Assembly: GCF_005473905.2 (NCBI RefSeq)
Contig: NZ_CP061336.1
Span: 4,642,501 to 4,706,500 of the forward strand
Direction of reading: 5' to 3'
Source of the DNA: Ruminiclostridium herbifermentans
GTDB taxonomy: Bacteria > Bacillota > Clostridia > Acetivibrionales > DSM-1351
DNA length: 64,000 nt
Shown one piece after another: positions 9,162 through 19,100 of this stretch (position 1 is its first letter; every line of letters starts with the position of its first letter). Under the pieces are notes generated by a model, which was not told where the DNA came from, did no database searches, and was given only the letters and a program-made list of their open reading frames with translations. The position numbers were made by a program, and so were the translations under genes.

Positions 9162-9655
9162 ATGTCTTGTTTTCTAAATTATTGAATACTAGTATATACG
9201 TGTAATTAAAAATATTATATAATATTATACATATTACATATTCTTACTTAAACTAACATTCAATACGACATTATTTACTATAAATCGCATAGTGACATAA
9301 AATTAAACTTATTTAATATAGTAGAATATGTTAATAAATTTATAAATTCAACTCAAATCAGCATATAAATTTGAGGAAATGCCTTCAAATAATATTAGTG
9401 ATAATTAGTTGAACAATTTTTTAATAACTACAGCTTTAATATTTTTCAGTATGCAGTCTTTTAGAAAATTGTTCTATATAGAAAAGGTTATTTTCCGAAG
9501 AACAACATCGATTATTACATCCTTGCTAAACTTGCTGATTTTACGAAAATGCATTACTAGCGATGTCTGTTCTTGCTAATAGTTTTTGAGTATTCGAGTT
9601 ATATGCGTCAATTAAGTGTTATTTTAATAAATAATCTAATAGGAGTGAAAATACT
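9162..9655. other. 494-base A+T-rich intergenic region
   Basis: No convincing gene. It contains an inverted repeat (GAACAATTTT near 9411 and AAAATTGTTC near 9463-9475) and, at its right end, the AGGAGTG ribosome binding site of the next gene. It presumably holds that gene's promoter, which I could not place with confidence. Confidence 0.4.
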
Positions 9656-10852
9656 ATGGATTACACTATTTCTGAAACAAAAATTAACGAAAATGATCTC
9701 CCTCAACAAAAAGAACAAATTGAATATTATAAAGATACACCTTCTTTATATTATTCAGAAAATTATCCTCAATCAATGGAGTTAAAAGTAGTACTGCAAA
9801 AAGATATTACCACATATCTGCATAGAAGTCTGCCCCTTTGTATGGTTCTTGCTTTCGAAAAGTATAAGCCTTGGTATTATTCTAATTTTGTGCAGATATT
9901 TTCCTATAAAAATGATAATGGACGTTTTGAATTTAACTTTTTTGAACCATATGATTGCAGCAGCGAAATTGTTGAAATGATTTGTTTAGGCTTTCCTTTG
10001 CTTAAACATGTAGATAATATCATTGATTATATTATTGAAAATATAAATATGGGATATTATCTTATAATCAATGTTGATGAAAACTATCTCCCTAATAAAT
10101 GGGCTTATAATAAAATCCACTTCATCCACCCATCTTTAATATATGGATATGACAACAAAGAAAAACAACTTAAAGCTATTGGCTTCAATCAGAATATATT
10201 TCAAGAGATAACCTTTGATTATGTTCAATTCAAGGAAGCCTATGAAAATGGTAAAATACATTACAAAAACTCAGCACCTTGGACTGAGTGGTCTGCTATA
10301 CAATTAATGCGCCCTAAAAAATTTGATGCAGAATACCCATTTAACCATGAGAAGTTTATGAAAGATTTAAAAAACTACGCATCCTCCATTGGCGAAAAAG
10401 TAAGGTTATACTCCTTTGAGTTTAATGAAGATCGGGTTGAATATGGATTTAAGGTATATGATGTTTTTATTCAAAGTATGGAAGACCTCTTACAAGGTAA
10501 AATCACATCGGATTATAGGGCAATCCATTTACTTGCAGAACATAAAAAATGTATTTATGACAGGATTGGATATGTAATTTCCAGATACAATCTTGAAGGT
10601 GAAATTGTTGCTCTTCATGAAGAGTATATGAAGGTGGTGCAGCAATGTGAAGTTATAAGAATAAAACTTCTAAAAAGCCTTAGAGCATTTGGTAATGCAA
10701 ATATATATTATCCCACTGTTAGCGACTTAAACCCAAAGCAAAAAGCTAAGGTAGAAGATATAATTCAAAATACGAAGGAGTTAAAGAATATAGAAAGTGA
10801 TATATTGAGAAAAGTGATTTTTGAATTAGAACTATTTTTTAATTCTAAATAA
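9656..10852 (+). CDS. BtrH N-terminal-domain-like protein (possible acyltransferase or peptidase fold)
   Basis: A 398-residue protein without signal peptide or membrane segment. Residues ~135-180 read GYYLIINVDENYLPNKW ... HFIHPSLIYGYDN, the pattern I associate with the BtrH N-terminal family, named for the butirosin cluster acyltransferase and common beside Clostridial and Paenibacillus NRPS genes. An upstream CMVLAF segment (~residue 60) could supply a nucleophilic Cys. The C-terminal ~120 residues are helical and charged. RBS AGGAGTG lies 8 bases before ATG. It probably forms an operon with the GT2 gene 47 bases downstream. No synthetase lies adjacent; the carrier-protein cluster at 14-29 kb is on the other strand. 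The family call is from memory of its motif and is moderate. Confidence 0.55.
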   Translation: MDYTISETKINENDLPQQKEQIEYYKDTPSLYYSENYPQSMELKVVLQKDITTYLHRSLPLCMVLAFEKYKPWYYSNFVQIFSYKNDNGRFEFNFFEPYDCSSEIVEMICLGFPLLKHVDNIIDYIIENINMGYYLIINVDENYLPNKWAYNKIHFIHPSLIYGYDNKEKQLKAIGFNQNIFQEITFDYVQFKEAYENGKIHYKNSAPWTEWSAIQLMRPKKFDAEYPFNHEKFMKDLKNYASSIGEKVRLYSFEFNEDRVEYGFKVYDVFIQSMEDLLQGKITSDYRAIHLLAEHKKCIYDRIGYVISRYNLEGEIVALHEEYMKVVQQCEVIRIKLLKSLRAFGNANIYYPTVSDLNPKQKAKVEDIIQNTKELKNIESDILRKVIFELELFFNSK

Positions 10853-10899
10853 ATAATACTAGGTAGAACCATTTAGTATTACATAAGGGGGTTTTTAAA

Positions 10900-11991
10900 A
10901 CGAAAAAATATAGTTTTGTAATTCCTACATATAACAATAAATTTCAACTTAGAAATTCTTTGGCTGCTATAAACTTGCTGGAAGGTTTTAAGAAAGAAGA
11001 CTTCGAAGTTATTGTTGTGGATGATGGTTCAGATGACAATACCGGAGAATATATAAAAGGAATAAATAAAAATTATGAATTGAAATATATTTACATTGAA
11101 AGAGATGATTCTTCATGTCGCTCAAGAGCAAGAAATTTCGGAACAAATGCTGCAGAAGGTGAATTCATTATCTTTATAGATGCTGACATTATTATAAAAA
11201 AAGATTATCTTCAGGAAGTGGATCGATGCTATTCAAAGGATAAAGACCTCGTAATTGCTGGTCTTAGGATAATGCTGCCACATGATATTCCAATTGAAGC
11301 TGTTCAGGATGGCAGCGTTTTTGAAGAATTTTATTTTAGCAAAGAACGCAAAGAGCTTCATGAATTCAGATGTGATATACTTAGCGAATTATCTTTTAAT
11401 GCATCTGCCATAAAATATCCTTTTATGTATGGTCAGAGTTGTAATTTAGTTGCTCCTAAAGTATGGCTTCAAAAGGTAAAAGGCTTTGATGAAGAACTAA
11501 AAGCTTGGGGTCTTGAAGATATTGAGGTTTGCTATCGACTATGGAAAATGGGCCTTAAATTTGTTTTAAATAGTAAGCTTGAGGTTCTGCATCAATTTCA
11601 CTGGGTAGAAGGAAAAGTAGTTGATGAAAGTAAAATTGCAGGTGTGGTTGAAAATACTAGATTGTTTTTATTAAAACATCCTAATGCTTTTAATTTAACT
11701 GAAGATAAGGTATATGAGCTTTTTAAAAGTATAGCCAATAATTTTTGGTATATTGAAGATAGAATATCTGAATCAATCAATCGTATTGTAATTGACTTTA
11801 AAGCTAAGGAATACTTAGATGATATAAAGCAAATTATCATTACGCTATCAGATTTTGAAAACAATGATATTATCGTAAATGACTATCTAGAAAACACAGA
11901 TTTAGATATTTGGATACAGCTGCTTGGAAAGAGAAAAAGCACTCCCAGATATTTCCCAATGTCAAGAAGGCTTTTGACACCGCAATTTTAA
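10900..11991 (+). CDS. Family 2 glycosyltransferase, apparently starting at ACG
   Basis: A GT-A fold transferase. From 10900 the protein begins (M/T)KKYSFVIPTYNNKFQLRNSL, the typical N-terminal nucleotide-sugar strand of GT2 enzymes, then VIVVDDGSDDNTGEYI, SCRSRARNFGTNAAEGEFI, the metal-binding FIDADI, and AWGLEDIEVCYRLWKMG (the ED/catalytic-base region). The reading frame opens after a stop at 10864 and has no ATG, GTG or TTG until TTG 10960. That TTG would delete the first strand and has no ribosome binding site. ACG at 10900 sits 8 bases after AAGGGGG (10885-10891). I therefore place the start there; the length is 363 residues. Acceptor and sugar are unknown. Confidence 0.8.
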   Translation, partial: TKKYSFVIPTYNNKFQLRNSLAAINLLEGFKKEDFEVIVVDDGSDDNTGEYIKGINKNYELKYIYIERDDSSCRSRARNFGTNAAEGEFIIFIDADIIIKKDYLQEVDRCYSKDKDLVIAGLRIMLPHDIPIEAVQDGSVFEEFYFSKERKELHEFRCDILSELSFNASAIKYPFMYGQSCNLVAPKVWLQKVKGFDEELKAWGLEDIEVCYRLWKMGLKFVLNSKLEVLHQFHWVEGKVVDESKIAGVVENTRLFLLKHPNAFNLTEDKVYELFKSIANNFWYIEDRISESINRIVIDFKAKEYLDDIKQIIITLSDFENNDIIVNDYLENTDLDIWIQLLGKRKSTPRYFPMSRRLLTPQF

Positions 11992-12044
11992 GCAGTACTA
12001 TACATATGTAAATAATGTTATCATATTAAAACATAATCTAGGCA

Positions 12045-12125
12045 AAGTCAATTACGTAAACCAAGCCTCACAAAGCATAAAACATTCTCTTAATTAATGT
12101 AACTGTTTTGAAATGTAATTGACTT
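12045..12125. repeat. Inverted repeat between converging genes
   Basis: AAGTCAATTAC (12045-12055) and GTAATTGACTT (12115-12125) form a perfect 11-base inverted repeat with a 59-base loop, between the converging GT2 and chemoreceptor genes. It could aid transcription termination in either direction, but no U tract follows. Confidence 0.4.
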
Positions 12126-12177
12126 ATGCCATTTATTAAATTGTGTTGATTATTCTCTTTAGGGATTCATATACCTT

Positions 12178-13674
12178 TTAAACTATCATTTTCTTTAGTT
12201 CCGCACTCAAATGGCTGATATTCTCCATCGATTTTGATATTTCAATTATCTCATTATTTTCTTCTTCTACTGTAGACAATACTTCCTCAATTGAGGCCGA
12301 ATTCTCTTCTGATATACTGGCAACATTTTCAACACGTTTCTGAATATCAATAAATTTTTCAGCCACCTGGTTTGTTCCTTGAATACTCTTCAAAATAAAT
12401 TTATTTGTATCAATTATTGCACTCTTCATTTGTTCAAAGTATTCATTAACATCTTGCAACATTTTCTCACCCTGTTTTACAGAATTATCTCCTAGGGATA
12501 CCATTTGTAAGGTTTCCATTGATTTTGAAGTTACATCTGATACAATAGTACTAATTTTATCTGCGGTTCCCCTACTCTTATCTGCAAGTTTTCGTACCTC
12601 CTCCGATACTACAGCAAAACCTCTTCCATATTCACCTGCTCTTGCTGCTTCGATTGCCGCATTTAATGAAAGTAAATTGATTTGTTCTGTAATTTCAGAA
12701 ATCTCATTTAAGGCTTCATTTACTTCCTTCATGCTTTGCTGAAGTTCTGTAACAGTTGTCAGTGCAGAGCCGACAGAACTACTAATAATACTATTTTGTT
12801 TGCTGATTTCATTTATTTTTGTATTACCTTCAATGACCATCTGCTCCATGCTGTTAGACTTTTCGGAAAGAATTGTTGCATATTCTCTAGTTTCATTGAC
12901 CAATGCAATTGAATCACTCATTTTTTCATTAGTCTCATAAATACTAGATGCCTCATCCGTTATAGCTAAAGACATTTCATTCATTGCATTTATTACTTTT
13001 GAACTTGACTGTGTTGTTGCTTTTAAATTATTATTTACTGAATTTATATTTTCATTTAATATATCTGTTCCTTTATCAATTTGTACAAAAGATTCTTGAA
13101 TTTTTTTTAGAAGCAAATCAGCTTCCTCTCTTTTTGAATTGCTTGCATCAATTAAACCGTTACCCCACTTAGTCAGGAAATATAAAGCCACAGTGATAGC
13201 ATTATAAGAAATAAAAATACAAACAATAGTCGCTATACTATCATTCGAACCTAAAAAATTTGCATGATTTGTAAAATACAAAAATAACATCGCAATATCT
13301 ACTACTATTCCAAAAATAATTACAAGCTTGCTATTAAAATATAATGCAATCATAACTGCAGAAAGGCAGTATACATAATGAAAATCAAGAGCAAAACCAT
13401 TTAGTGCAAAAAGTGCTGTAATTGCTGTAACAGGAATTAAGCCAAAAAGTAATGATTTTATAAATCTTTTGATGGGTATAAAATATAATACAGTTGCAAA
13501 TATTGCAACTGGCATTGCGTTTATGGCATTAGATATAGCAATATTAATTGGTTCAGTTATGAAAGTCTGAATTATCATGGCCATTACAACACACCAAGTT
13601 ATACCTATATTCACTTTATTTACTCGGTTTATGTCATATCCATCCATAACTTTAACTTTGATTTCATTATTCAT
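12178..13674 (-). CDS. Methyl-accepting chemotaxis protein with polytopic membrane N-terminus
   Basis: A 498-residue chemoreceptor. Residues ~20-175 hold about six hydrophobic segments with short loops and no large extracellular sensor domain. A cytoplasmic coiled-coil signalling domain follows (~190-498), with the conserved hairpin tip [19 protein letters not shown] and [18 protein letters not shown]. It would pass a membrane or intracellular signal to CheA/CheW. A GGAG ribosome binding site precedes ATG 13674, and it has its own promoter. No chemotaxis genes lie near it, so it is probably an orphan receptor. Confidence 0.92.
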   Translation of the reverse strand: MNNEIKVKVMDGYDINRVNKVNIGITWCVVMAMIIQTFITEPINIAISNAINAMPVAIFATVLYFIPIKRFIKSLLFGLIPVTAITALFALNGFALDFHYVYCLSAVMIALYFNSKLVIIFGIVVDIAMLFLYFTNHANFLGSNDSIATIVCIFISYNAITVALYFLTKWGNGLIDASNSKREEADLLLKKIQESFVQIDKGTDILNENINSVNNNLKATTQSSSKVINAMNEMSLAITDEASSIYETNEKMSDSIALVNETREYATILSEKSNSMEQMVIEGNTKINEISKQNSIISSSVGSALTTVTELQQSMKEVNEALNEISEITEQINLLSLNAAIEAARAGEYGRGFAVVSEEVRKLADKSRGTADKISTIVSDVTSKSMETLQMVSLGDNSVKQGEKMLQDVNEYFEQMKSAIIDTNKFILKSIQGTNQVAEKFIDIQKRVENVASISEENSASIEEVLSTVEEENNEIIEISKSMENISHLSAELKKMIV

Positions 13675-13727
13675 AATAAAATTCTCCTTCTGCTTTCAAA
13701 TTAATTATGTATAATGTACTATAGGTT

Positions 13728-13756
13728 ATTTTATACACATTACCCTATATTGACAA
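13728..13756 (-). promoter_or_regulatory. Probable promoter of the chemoreceptor gene
   Basis: Minus strand: TTGTCA (13751-13756), a 17-base spacer and TAAAAT (13728-13733), close to the vegetative consensus and about 55 bases before the start codon. It does not resemble a flagellar sigma-28 promoter. Confidence 0.6.
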
Positions 13757-13998
13757 ATATCGACACTTTTCATTTTAATATATATCATCACATTTTACAA
13801 CAACCAATCCTCGAATCCTTTTTTATCATTTTTAGTTTCATGTTTGACATTTTTGTTACATTTTGTTATATTAAGTTTGTCGGGAATGAAGTATATTCAG
13901 CATTATCGAAATATCAGGAGTTATTTTGGATTAACTGAAATAATGCTGCGTAACATTAGGAATAAAACAAATACTCACCTTTTATTCTTAATGTTCAT

Positions 13999-14032
13999 TA
14001 AAATGGAAGCTACAAGTGTAGCTTCCATTTTA
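13999..14032. terminator. Strong hairpin, possible terminator in the 13.7-14.1 kb intergenic region
   Basis: A 15-base perfect stem (TAAAATGGAAGCTAC with GTAGCTTCCATTTTA) and a 4-base AAGT loop. The A/T-rich arm ends give U runs on both strands, as in bidirectional terminators. It lies between two minus-strand genes (hydrolase and chemoreceptor). The rest of 13757-14126 holds no gene I can support. Confidence 0.6.
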
Positions 14033-14126
14033 ATATTTAAATTAACTTGTTATGCTAATTTATTTTTAACTTAGTTTAAAAACAAACTGCTTATTACTTA
14101 TACTGGTGCACAAATTAATCAAATTT

Positions 14127-15092
14127 CTATTTTTCAATATGACTAAAAGTTTTTAATATATCATTAGCAAGCTTTGGCACTCTTAATATATTCAAATGCC
14201 CAGCACTATACTCATATACTTGGTTAAATTTCATATTACTTATGAGATACTGATAATCCTCTTGAAGAATAATCTGATCGTAAAGTCCATATCCAAGTGC
14301 AATACTTTTTTCAAACAAATAATTGTTTTGTCTGCTTAAGGGTTCAAAATCAACCATAGCCCTTTGTATATCCTCAAGACAGTATCCATAGTTACACAAC
14401 TCATTTTTTATGTTTACAAGAAGTTTGCTTTCCCAAGTTAATTTTGATAATATACTTACAGAATTAATAACAAACAAATTGTCTATATCTTTGCGAACTG
14501 ATGCTAAAAGCAATGAAATACAACCTCCCATACTAAATCCAGTTATACATATGGGTAAGCTGCTTTTATCTTTAACTATATTATAGGTTGCATACAAATC
14601 ATATACTGCCTGCTTTATTGCCCATTGAGATCTAGCTACATCTGCACTCCAAAAATATTCTCCGCTAAAAGCACTCTGTTCAGGCAACCTGTCATAGTGA
14701 TATGGTAACATCATTACATAAACATTTAGCCCCATCTTATTAAGCATCGTAATTAAAAATTGGTAAATACTTAAATTATCCTCATATAAACCATGTACAA
14801 AAACAACATTCCCAATGGCATCTGTGGTATCATACACTATAACACTAACATAATCATTCTCACTGTAGGCTGTACATATAGGCGATTTAAATATAAGTTT
14901 TTCAAAATTGTCATCTCTAAAATATTTTACCTCTAGGTTTTCGCTATTTATATTATCTATATCTTCAAAGGCATTACCTTCTATAAATTTAAACAGACTT
15001 TGATTAGGATTATGACTTACTTTTGAAAGTTTAGTATCAATTATTCTATTTATAGCAATAGTATCAACATAACGTGAACTTAGTTCATTCAT
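14127..15092 (-). CDS. Alpha/beta hydrolase (serine hydrolase, possible thioesterase or deacylase)
   Basis: A 321-residue alpha/beta-hydrolase. VFVHGLYEDN (oxyanion region) lies near residue 120 and the nucleophile elbow GFSMGG (CITGFSMGGCISLLL) near residues 195-205; a candidate catalytic His is in SAGHLN near the C-terminus. There is no signal peptide. Its ATG overlaps the stop of the phosphopantetheinyl transferase gene by 4 bases (ATGA), so the two are co-translated and belong to the lipid/polyketide locus. Since the large synthase lacks a thioesterase domain, release of its product is a plausible job, but this is inference. Confidence 0.75.
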   Translation of the reverse strand: MNELSSRYVDTIAINRIIDTKLSKVSHNPNQSLFKFIEGNAFEDIDNINSENLEVKYFRDDNFEKLIFKSPICTAYSENDYVSVIVYDTTDAIGNVVFVHGLYEDNLSIYQFLITMLNKMGLNVYVMMLPYHYDRLPEQSAFSGEYFWSADVARSQWAIKQAVYDLYATYNIVKDKSSLPICITGFSMGGCISLLLASVRKDIDNLFVINSVSILSKLTWESKLLVNIKNELCNYGYCLEDIQRAMVDFEPLSRQNNYLFEKSIALGYGLYDQIILQEDYQYLISNMKFNQVYEYSAGHLNILRVPKLANDILKTFSHIEK

Positions 15093-15823
15093 ATAACTCT
15101 CTCCTCAAATGCAAGTGATAGCGAGCAATGTTTATTCTGAATTGATACAGTCCTTACTTTATCAATAGACAGCCCTTGTAATATAGTAATATCATTAACT
15201 GTATCAATTTTTCTAAAATCCAAGTTCATTCCTACCTTTTGAAGCTTTGATATAGCTTCTTTTCTAGTCCAATACAGTGTAGCAAGGAAATCAGCCTCAT
15301 TATTATCATTGTTATTGCTTAATTTATTAATCTCATTAATTTCATTTGTCGTGTAATAAAACTTCAGCATTGGTTGAACTATGGTCATTGTTTTTTCAAT
15401 ATCCACTCCAATCTTATTCTTTGATACTAAAGCCACGCAATATGGATAGGAATGGGAAATTGATATATTTAAATGTGGATATCCCTCAATAAATGGTGCA
15501 GAATTTGCCCCATTTTTAATGCTTACTTTTGTTACATCAATATTAGCTATTTCACTACTATCAGTTTTTAACATTAATTTTTTTATAGCCATTTTACCTG
15601 CATATCTGCCAGCCATCCATTGTATGCGTTTTTTTGGGTTTTCATATTTATTGATAATAGACCTTTCAACCTCTGAAAATATTCCCCATACATTTTCATC
15701 CTTGCCGAATACATTTCTCATAAAGCTTCTAAGATTTATGACTTCATAACTAAACTCATATCTGTTAGCCGTATTTTGCAAGAAACTATTTAATTCTTTT
15801 ATAACCATTTCCTGTTCCATCAT
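15089..15823 (-). CDS. Sfp-type 4'-phosphopantetheinyl transferase
   Basis: Moves phosphopantetheine from CoA to carrier proteins. The 244-residue length is that of the Sfp class. Signature motifs: NISISHSYPYCVALVSKNKIGVDIE (Mg-binding D-x-E in GVDIE) and YWTRKEAISKLQKVG (WxxKEA). The ribosome binding site GAGGGAAT precedes ATG 15823. It lies 333 bases downstream of the synthase gene on the same strand and overlaps the hydrolase gene. The obvious clients are the carrier domains of the 2850-residue synthase and the free ACP encoded at 27.4-27.7 kb. Confidence 0.92.
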   Translation of the reverse strand: MMEQEMVIKELNSFLQNTANRYEFSYEVINLRSFMRNVFGKDENVWGIFSEVERSIINKYENPKKRIQWMAGRYAGKMAIKKLMLKTDSSEIANIDVTKVSIKNGANSAPFIEGYPHLNISISHSYPYCVALVSKNKIGVDIEKTMTIVQPMLKFYYTTNEINEINKLSNNNDNNEADFLATLYWTRKEAISKLQKVGMNLDFRKIDTVNDITILQGLSIDKVRTVSIQNKHCSLSLAFEERVI

Positions 15824-16020
15824 ATTCCCTCAGTAGAATCAGAACTATATATGGTACTTATCTTTAACCCAACTTACGAATGAAAATAAGCTATTTTCGA
15901 TTTTACCAATAGCTTTATTCAGTAAATAAAAATCATTATTAATTAGCTTTTCATTAATATTTCTGCCATAATTTATTACTAGGCTTTAAACATTTTATCA
16001 ACTGCAAAGTTTGAGTTAAT

Positions 16021-16144
16021 AAGGCAATACCCTCTATGCTTTATCATCCCTCTGTACTTAACTTGTATATTAATTACACTTTATGCTATCCTTTTCATAC
16101 TTCTTTCTTTTTTTATCTCTATATCACAAGGAGGGTATTGCCTT
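16021..16144. repeat. 14-base perfect inverted repeat downstream of the synthase gene
   Basis: AAGGCAATACCCTC (16021-16034) and GAGGGTATTGCCTT (16131-16144) are exact inverses separated by 96 bases, in the 333-base gap between the synthase stop and the PPTase start. The right arm is followed on the plus strand by TTTTTAATTT. It may be a long-loop terminator or processing hairpin. No gene is seen in 15824-16156. Confidence 0.6.
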
Positions 16145-16156
16145 TTTAATTTATAT

Positions 16157-19100
16157 TTACTGGTTTATGAGTCTGAAGGTTGCATTTCTAGCATAGCTGC
16201 AAAGTTCATCCTTATCATCTAATATTGCTATACGATAGGTACGGTACTCTTCATCCTCAGCTACAGCTTCTGCAAAAACCCTGAAGAAACCATCCTGCTT
16301 TGGAACCTTAAGAATACCAAACTCCTCAACCTTCCATGGCAAATATATGTTATTTTTCTTTGTAACACAATCCTGAGCAGCCCCTTGATACATCGCATCT
16401 ATAAAACATGGATTTATAAGCAGCTTGTCAAGAGGATAATTCTTTTCATAGATTTGTTCTGTTGGGAACAACTCTGGGAAAATAACCCCTTTATCGCTAT
16501 GAAGGAAATTATCTATTTTCCTTAATTCCTCAGTTTCAGCCATCCTCCAGTATAATGGTCCAAGGTTTAAAATCTGATTCCCCGCACTATCCAGCAAAAT
16601 ATCCTTTAGGTCAAGCTTGCTAGTAATACTAAATTCATTATTTTTAACCCATTCCCAATTTAATGGATACATGTCCTCATAATTCTCAACCTTGCCTGAT
16701 ACAAACATTCCCCCATGAGTTATCAAAGTCTCTTTACCAATCTTTTGTGGCTTAAAGAAGGAATGTACTGATATCTTCCAACCATCATTGTCAGGCTGTC
16801 CATCAATAAATAATTCCCTGTCCTTGTCATGGAAAAGCTTAAATGGATTTATAAATTCCAAATTACGCAAGCAATAGTTATCCTGTTTACCGGCCTGCAG
16901 AGCAAAGTACTCAGTACAAAGTTCCATAATGCAAGCAGCAGGCAATAGCGGAACATTTCTAAGTCTATGTTGATCAATCAATGCATCCTTTCTTACAGAG
17001 AAGGTCTTATAGGCTTTAGTTATAACATTTCCTCTTTTCTCAACTCTGTCAATCAGAACTGCATTTTCTAACTCATTAATGAACAATCGTGAATCGGTCA
17101 AGTTTTCAAGACCTTCGCTGAGAATAACTTCACAAAGTTCCATTTTACTTTCTAATAATTTAATAAAGCCATCTACGCCAGCCTTTGTATTAATAAGCTT
17201 TATTCCTAGCTTTGAAGCATTTTGCTTAAGGTATTCATTTCTTGCTGCTATTCCAATATCCTTCCAGCCAGACCAAACAATACTCACTGTCTTAATATCC
17301 GGTTTTCTTGTTTTTAATGATTTTGCTAAAACATTTAAGAAACTGTTTGCAGCGCAATAATCAAGCTGTGCTTCATTACCAAACCGACCTGATATGGAGG
17401 AAAATAGTACAACCTCTTTTAATTCCTCCGAGTCACAGAATTTTAGTAAATTGCAGGCGCCTAATACTTTTGTATCAAATACTTCCTCAAACTCTTTAGT
17501 AGATTTCTGTCTAATAAAGTGGCTTCTATCAATACCTGCTCCATGAATTAAGCAATTAACCGCACCATGCTTCTTAACAGCTTTGTCAACTGCTTTCTTT
17601 ACAGACTTTTCGTTTCCTACATCACAGCTAATATAAATAATACTATTACCTGATACTTTAAGTGTTTTTAGCATATTATGAATCTCTATAGCTTTTGTCA
17701 GTTTTTCAAATTCAGTCTGAATAAGTATAGGTGTAACCCTTTTATGTTTTTTAGCCAGCTTTTCTTGTATTTCAGTCTTCTTTTTGAATAATTGCTGTTC
17801 ATCTAACCTAGCTAATTCATCTATATCACTTGGCAGTTCTGTTCTGCCTAGTATTGTAAAACATCCTTTATATTTCTTTGTAAGCTCTTTAGTTATTTCC
17901 GCTGTTATACCTAATGCTCCGCCTGTTATTAAAAAATGTCTATTATCGATTATTTCTGTTGATAATAGTTGATTCTCATTAAGCTCGCCTATTCTTACAA
18001 CCATTCTCTTATTAGAGTTATAGGCAATTTCATAGTCAAATCCAGCTGTCTCAATTTCATTTATTATACATGTTGCCATTTCATCTGTAGAATTTATAAG
18101 TTCTCTTTCAAAATCAACTATTTTGATTGTGCAATTAATCCATTCTCTATTCAGCCCTTTATAAAAGCCTGTTATAGCACCAAAAGATGGATCTATGATT
18201 TTATAAGCATTATCTAAGTAACCCATTCCTCCATCAATTGATACTGCACATAATATTCTGACAGCTAAAAATTTTATTTGCTGAGCTGCTTCCCTATAGA
18301 ATATAAATCTAGCCTTTGCACTCAGCTGTAAAATTTCTTTTTGTTCTGCCAGGCTCAAGCTGTGAAAACTAATATCATCACCTAAATGTGAGCAATCAAT
18401 AATTATATCTATAGGTTTGGCTATATACTCTTTCACAACCTTCTCTAAATCATCCTCTGACATTTGCTTCTCAAATACTAATGTAAATATATCATTAGCC
18501 TTCTCTTTGAGACTATTAGCAAGCTTAGTTACGAAACTCTCATTATCTCCAATAATACACACATTTTTGGAACTAATATCAATATCCCTTTCAGGAAGTT
18601 CCTGTTCAATTAGTACTGGGACCTGCCAAATAAGCTGAGAAGAATTTTTTTCTTCGTCAGAGTCAGCAGATTCCACTTTTTTTTCATTTGAAGCTACATT
18701 ATAAAAATAATCAATAAGTTCTTTAACGCTATTTATACCATCTATACTGGCCTTATTTAAAACATTAAGATTAAGACTCTTATTAATATCTGTTACTATT
18801 TCTAGTAACTTTTTATCGTCAAGGTCTAAATCCTGTTTTATTTCAATATCAGGAGTAATCATTTCCGTAGGGTATGCGGTATGCTTTGCTACTATTTTAA
18901 GAACAACTTCATCAATATTAGTACTTACTTCTTGTATAACAGTTGCTGCCGCTTCCTCATAAGCAACTGCTTGTGGTATATCTTTCGATAATCTTTTATT
19001 TAATATCTTCTCCAAAGTATTTATGATATCTTTAATCTTAAGCAGCCCCGATACCTGTGGCCATTCTTCTCTTTTAATATCATACTTTTCAGATAAATTT

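Noticed and set aside
9573-9785. 70-codon plus-strand ORF overlapping the start of the BtrH-like gene
   Set aside because: It overlaps a much longer gene with a proper RBS and has no RBS of its own.
13714-14074. Two overlapping plus-strand ORFs (74 and 76 codons) between the chemoreceptor and hydrolase genes
   Set aside because: No ribosome binding sites, low-complexity Phe/Ile/Tyr-rich translation typical of A+T-rich spacer. The region holds the chemoreceptor promoter and a hairpin.
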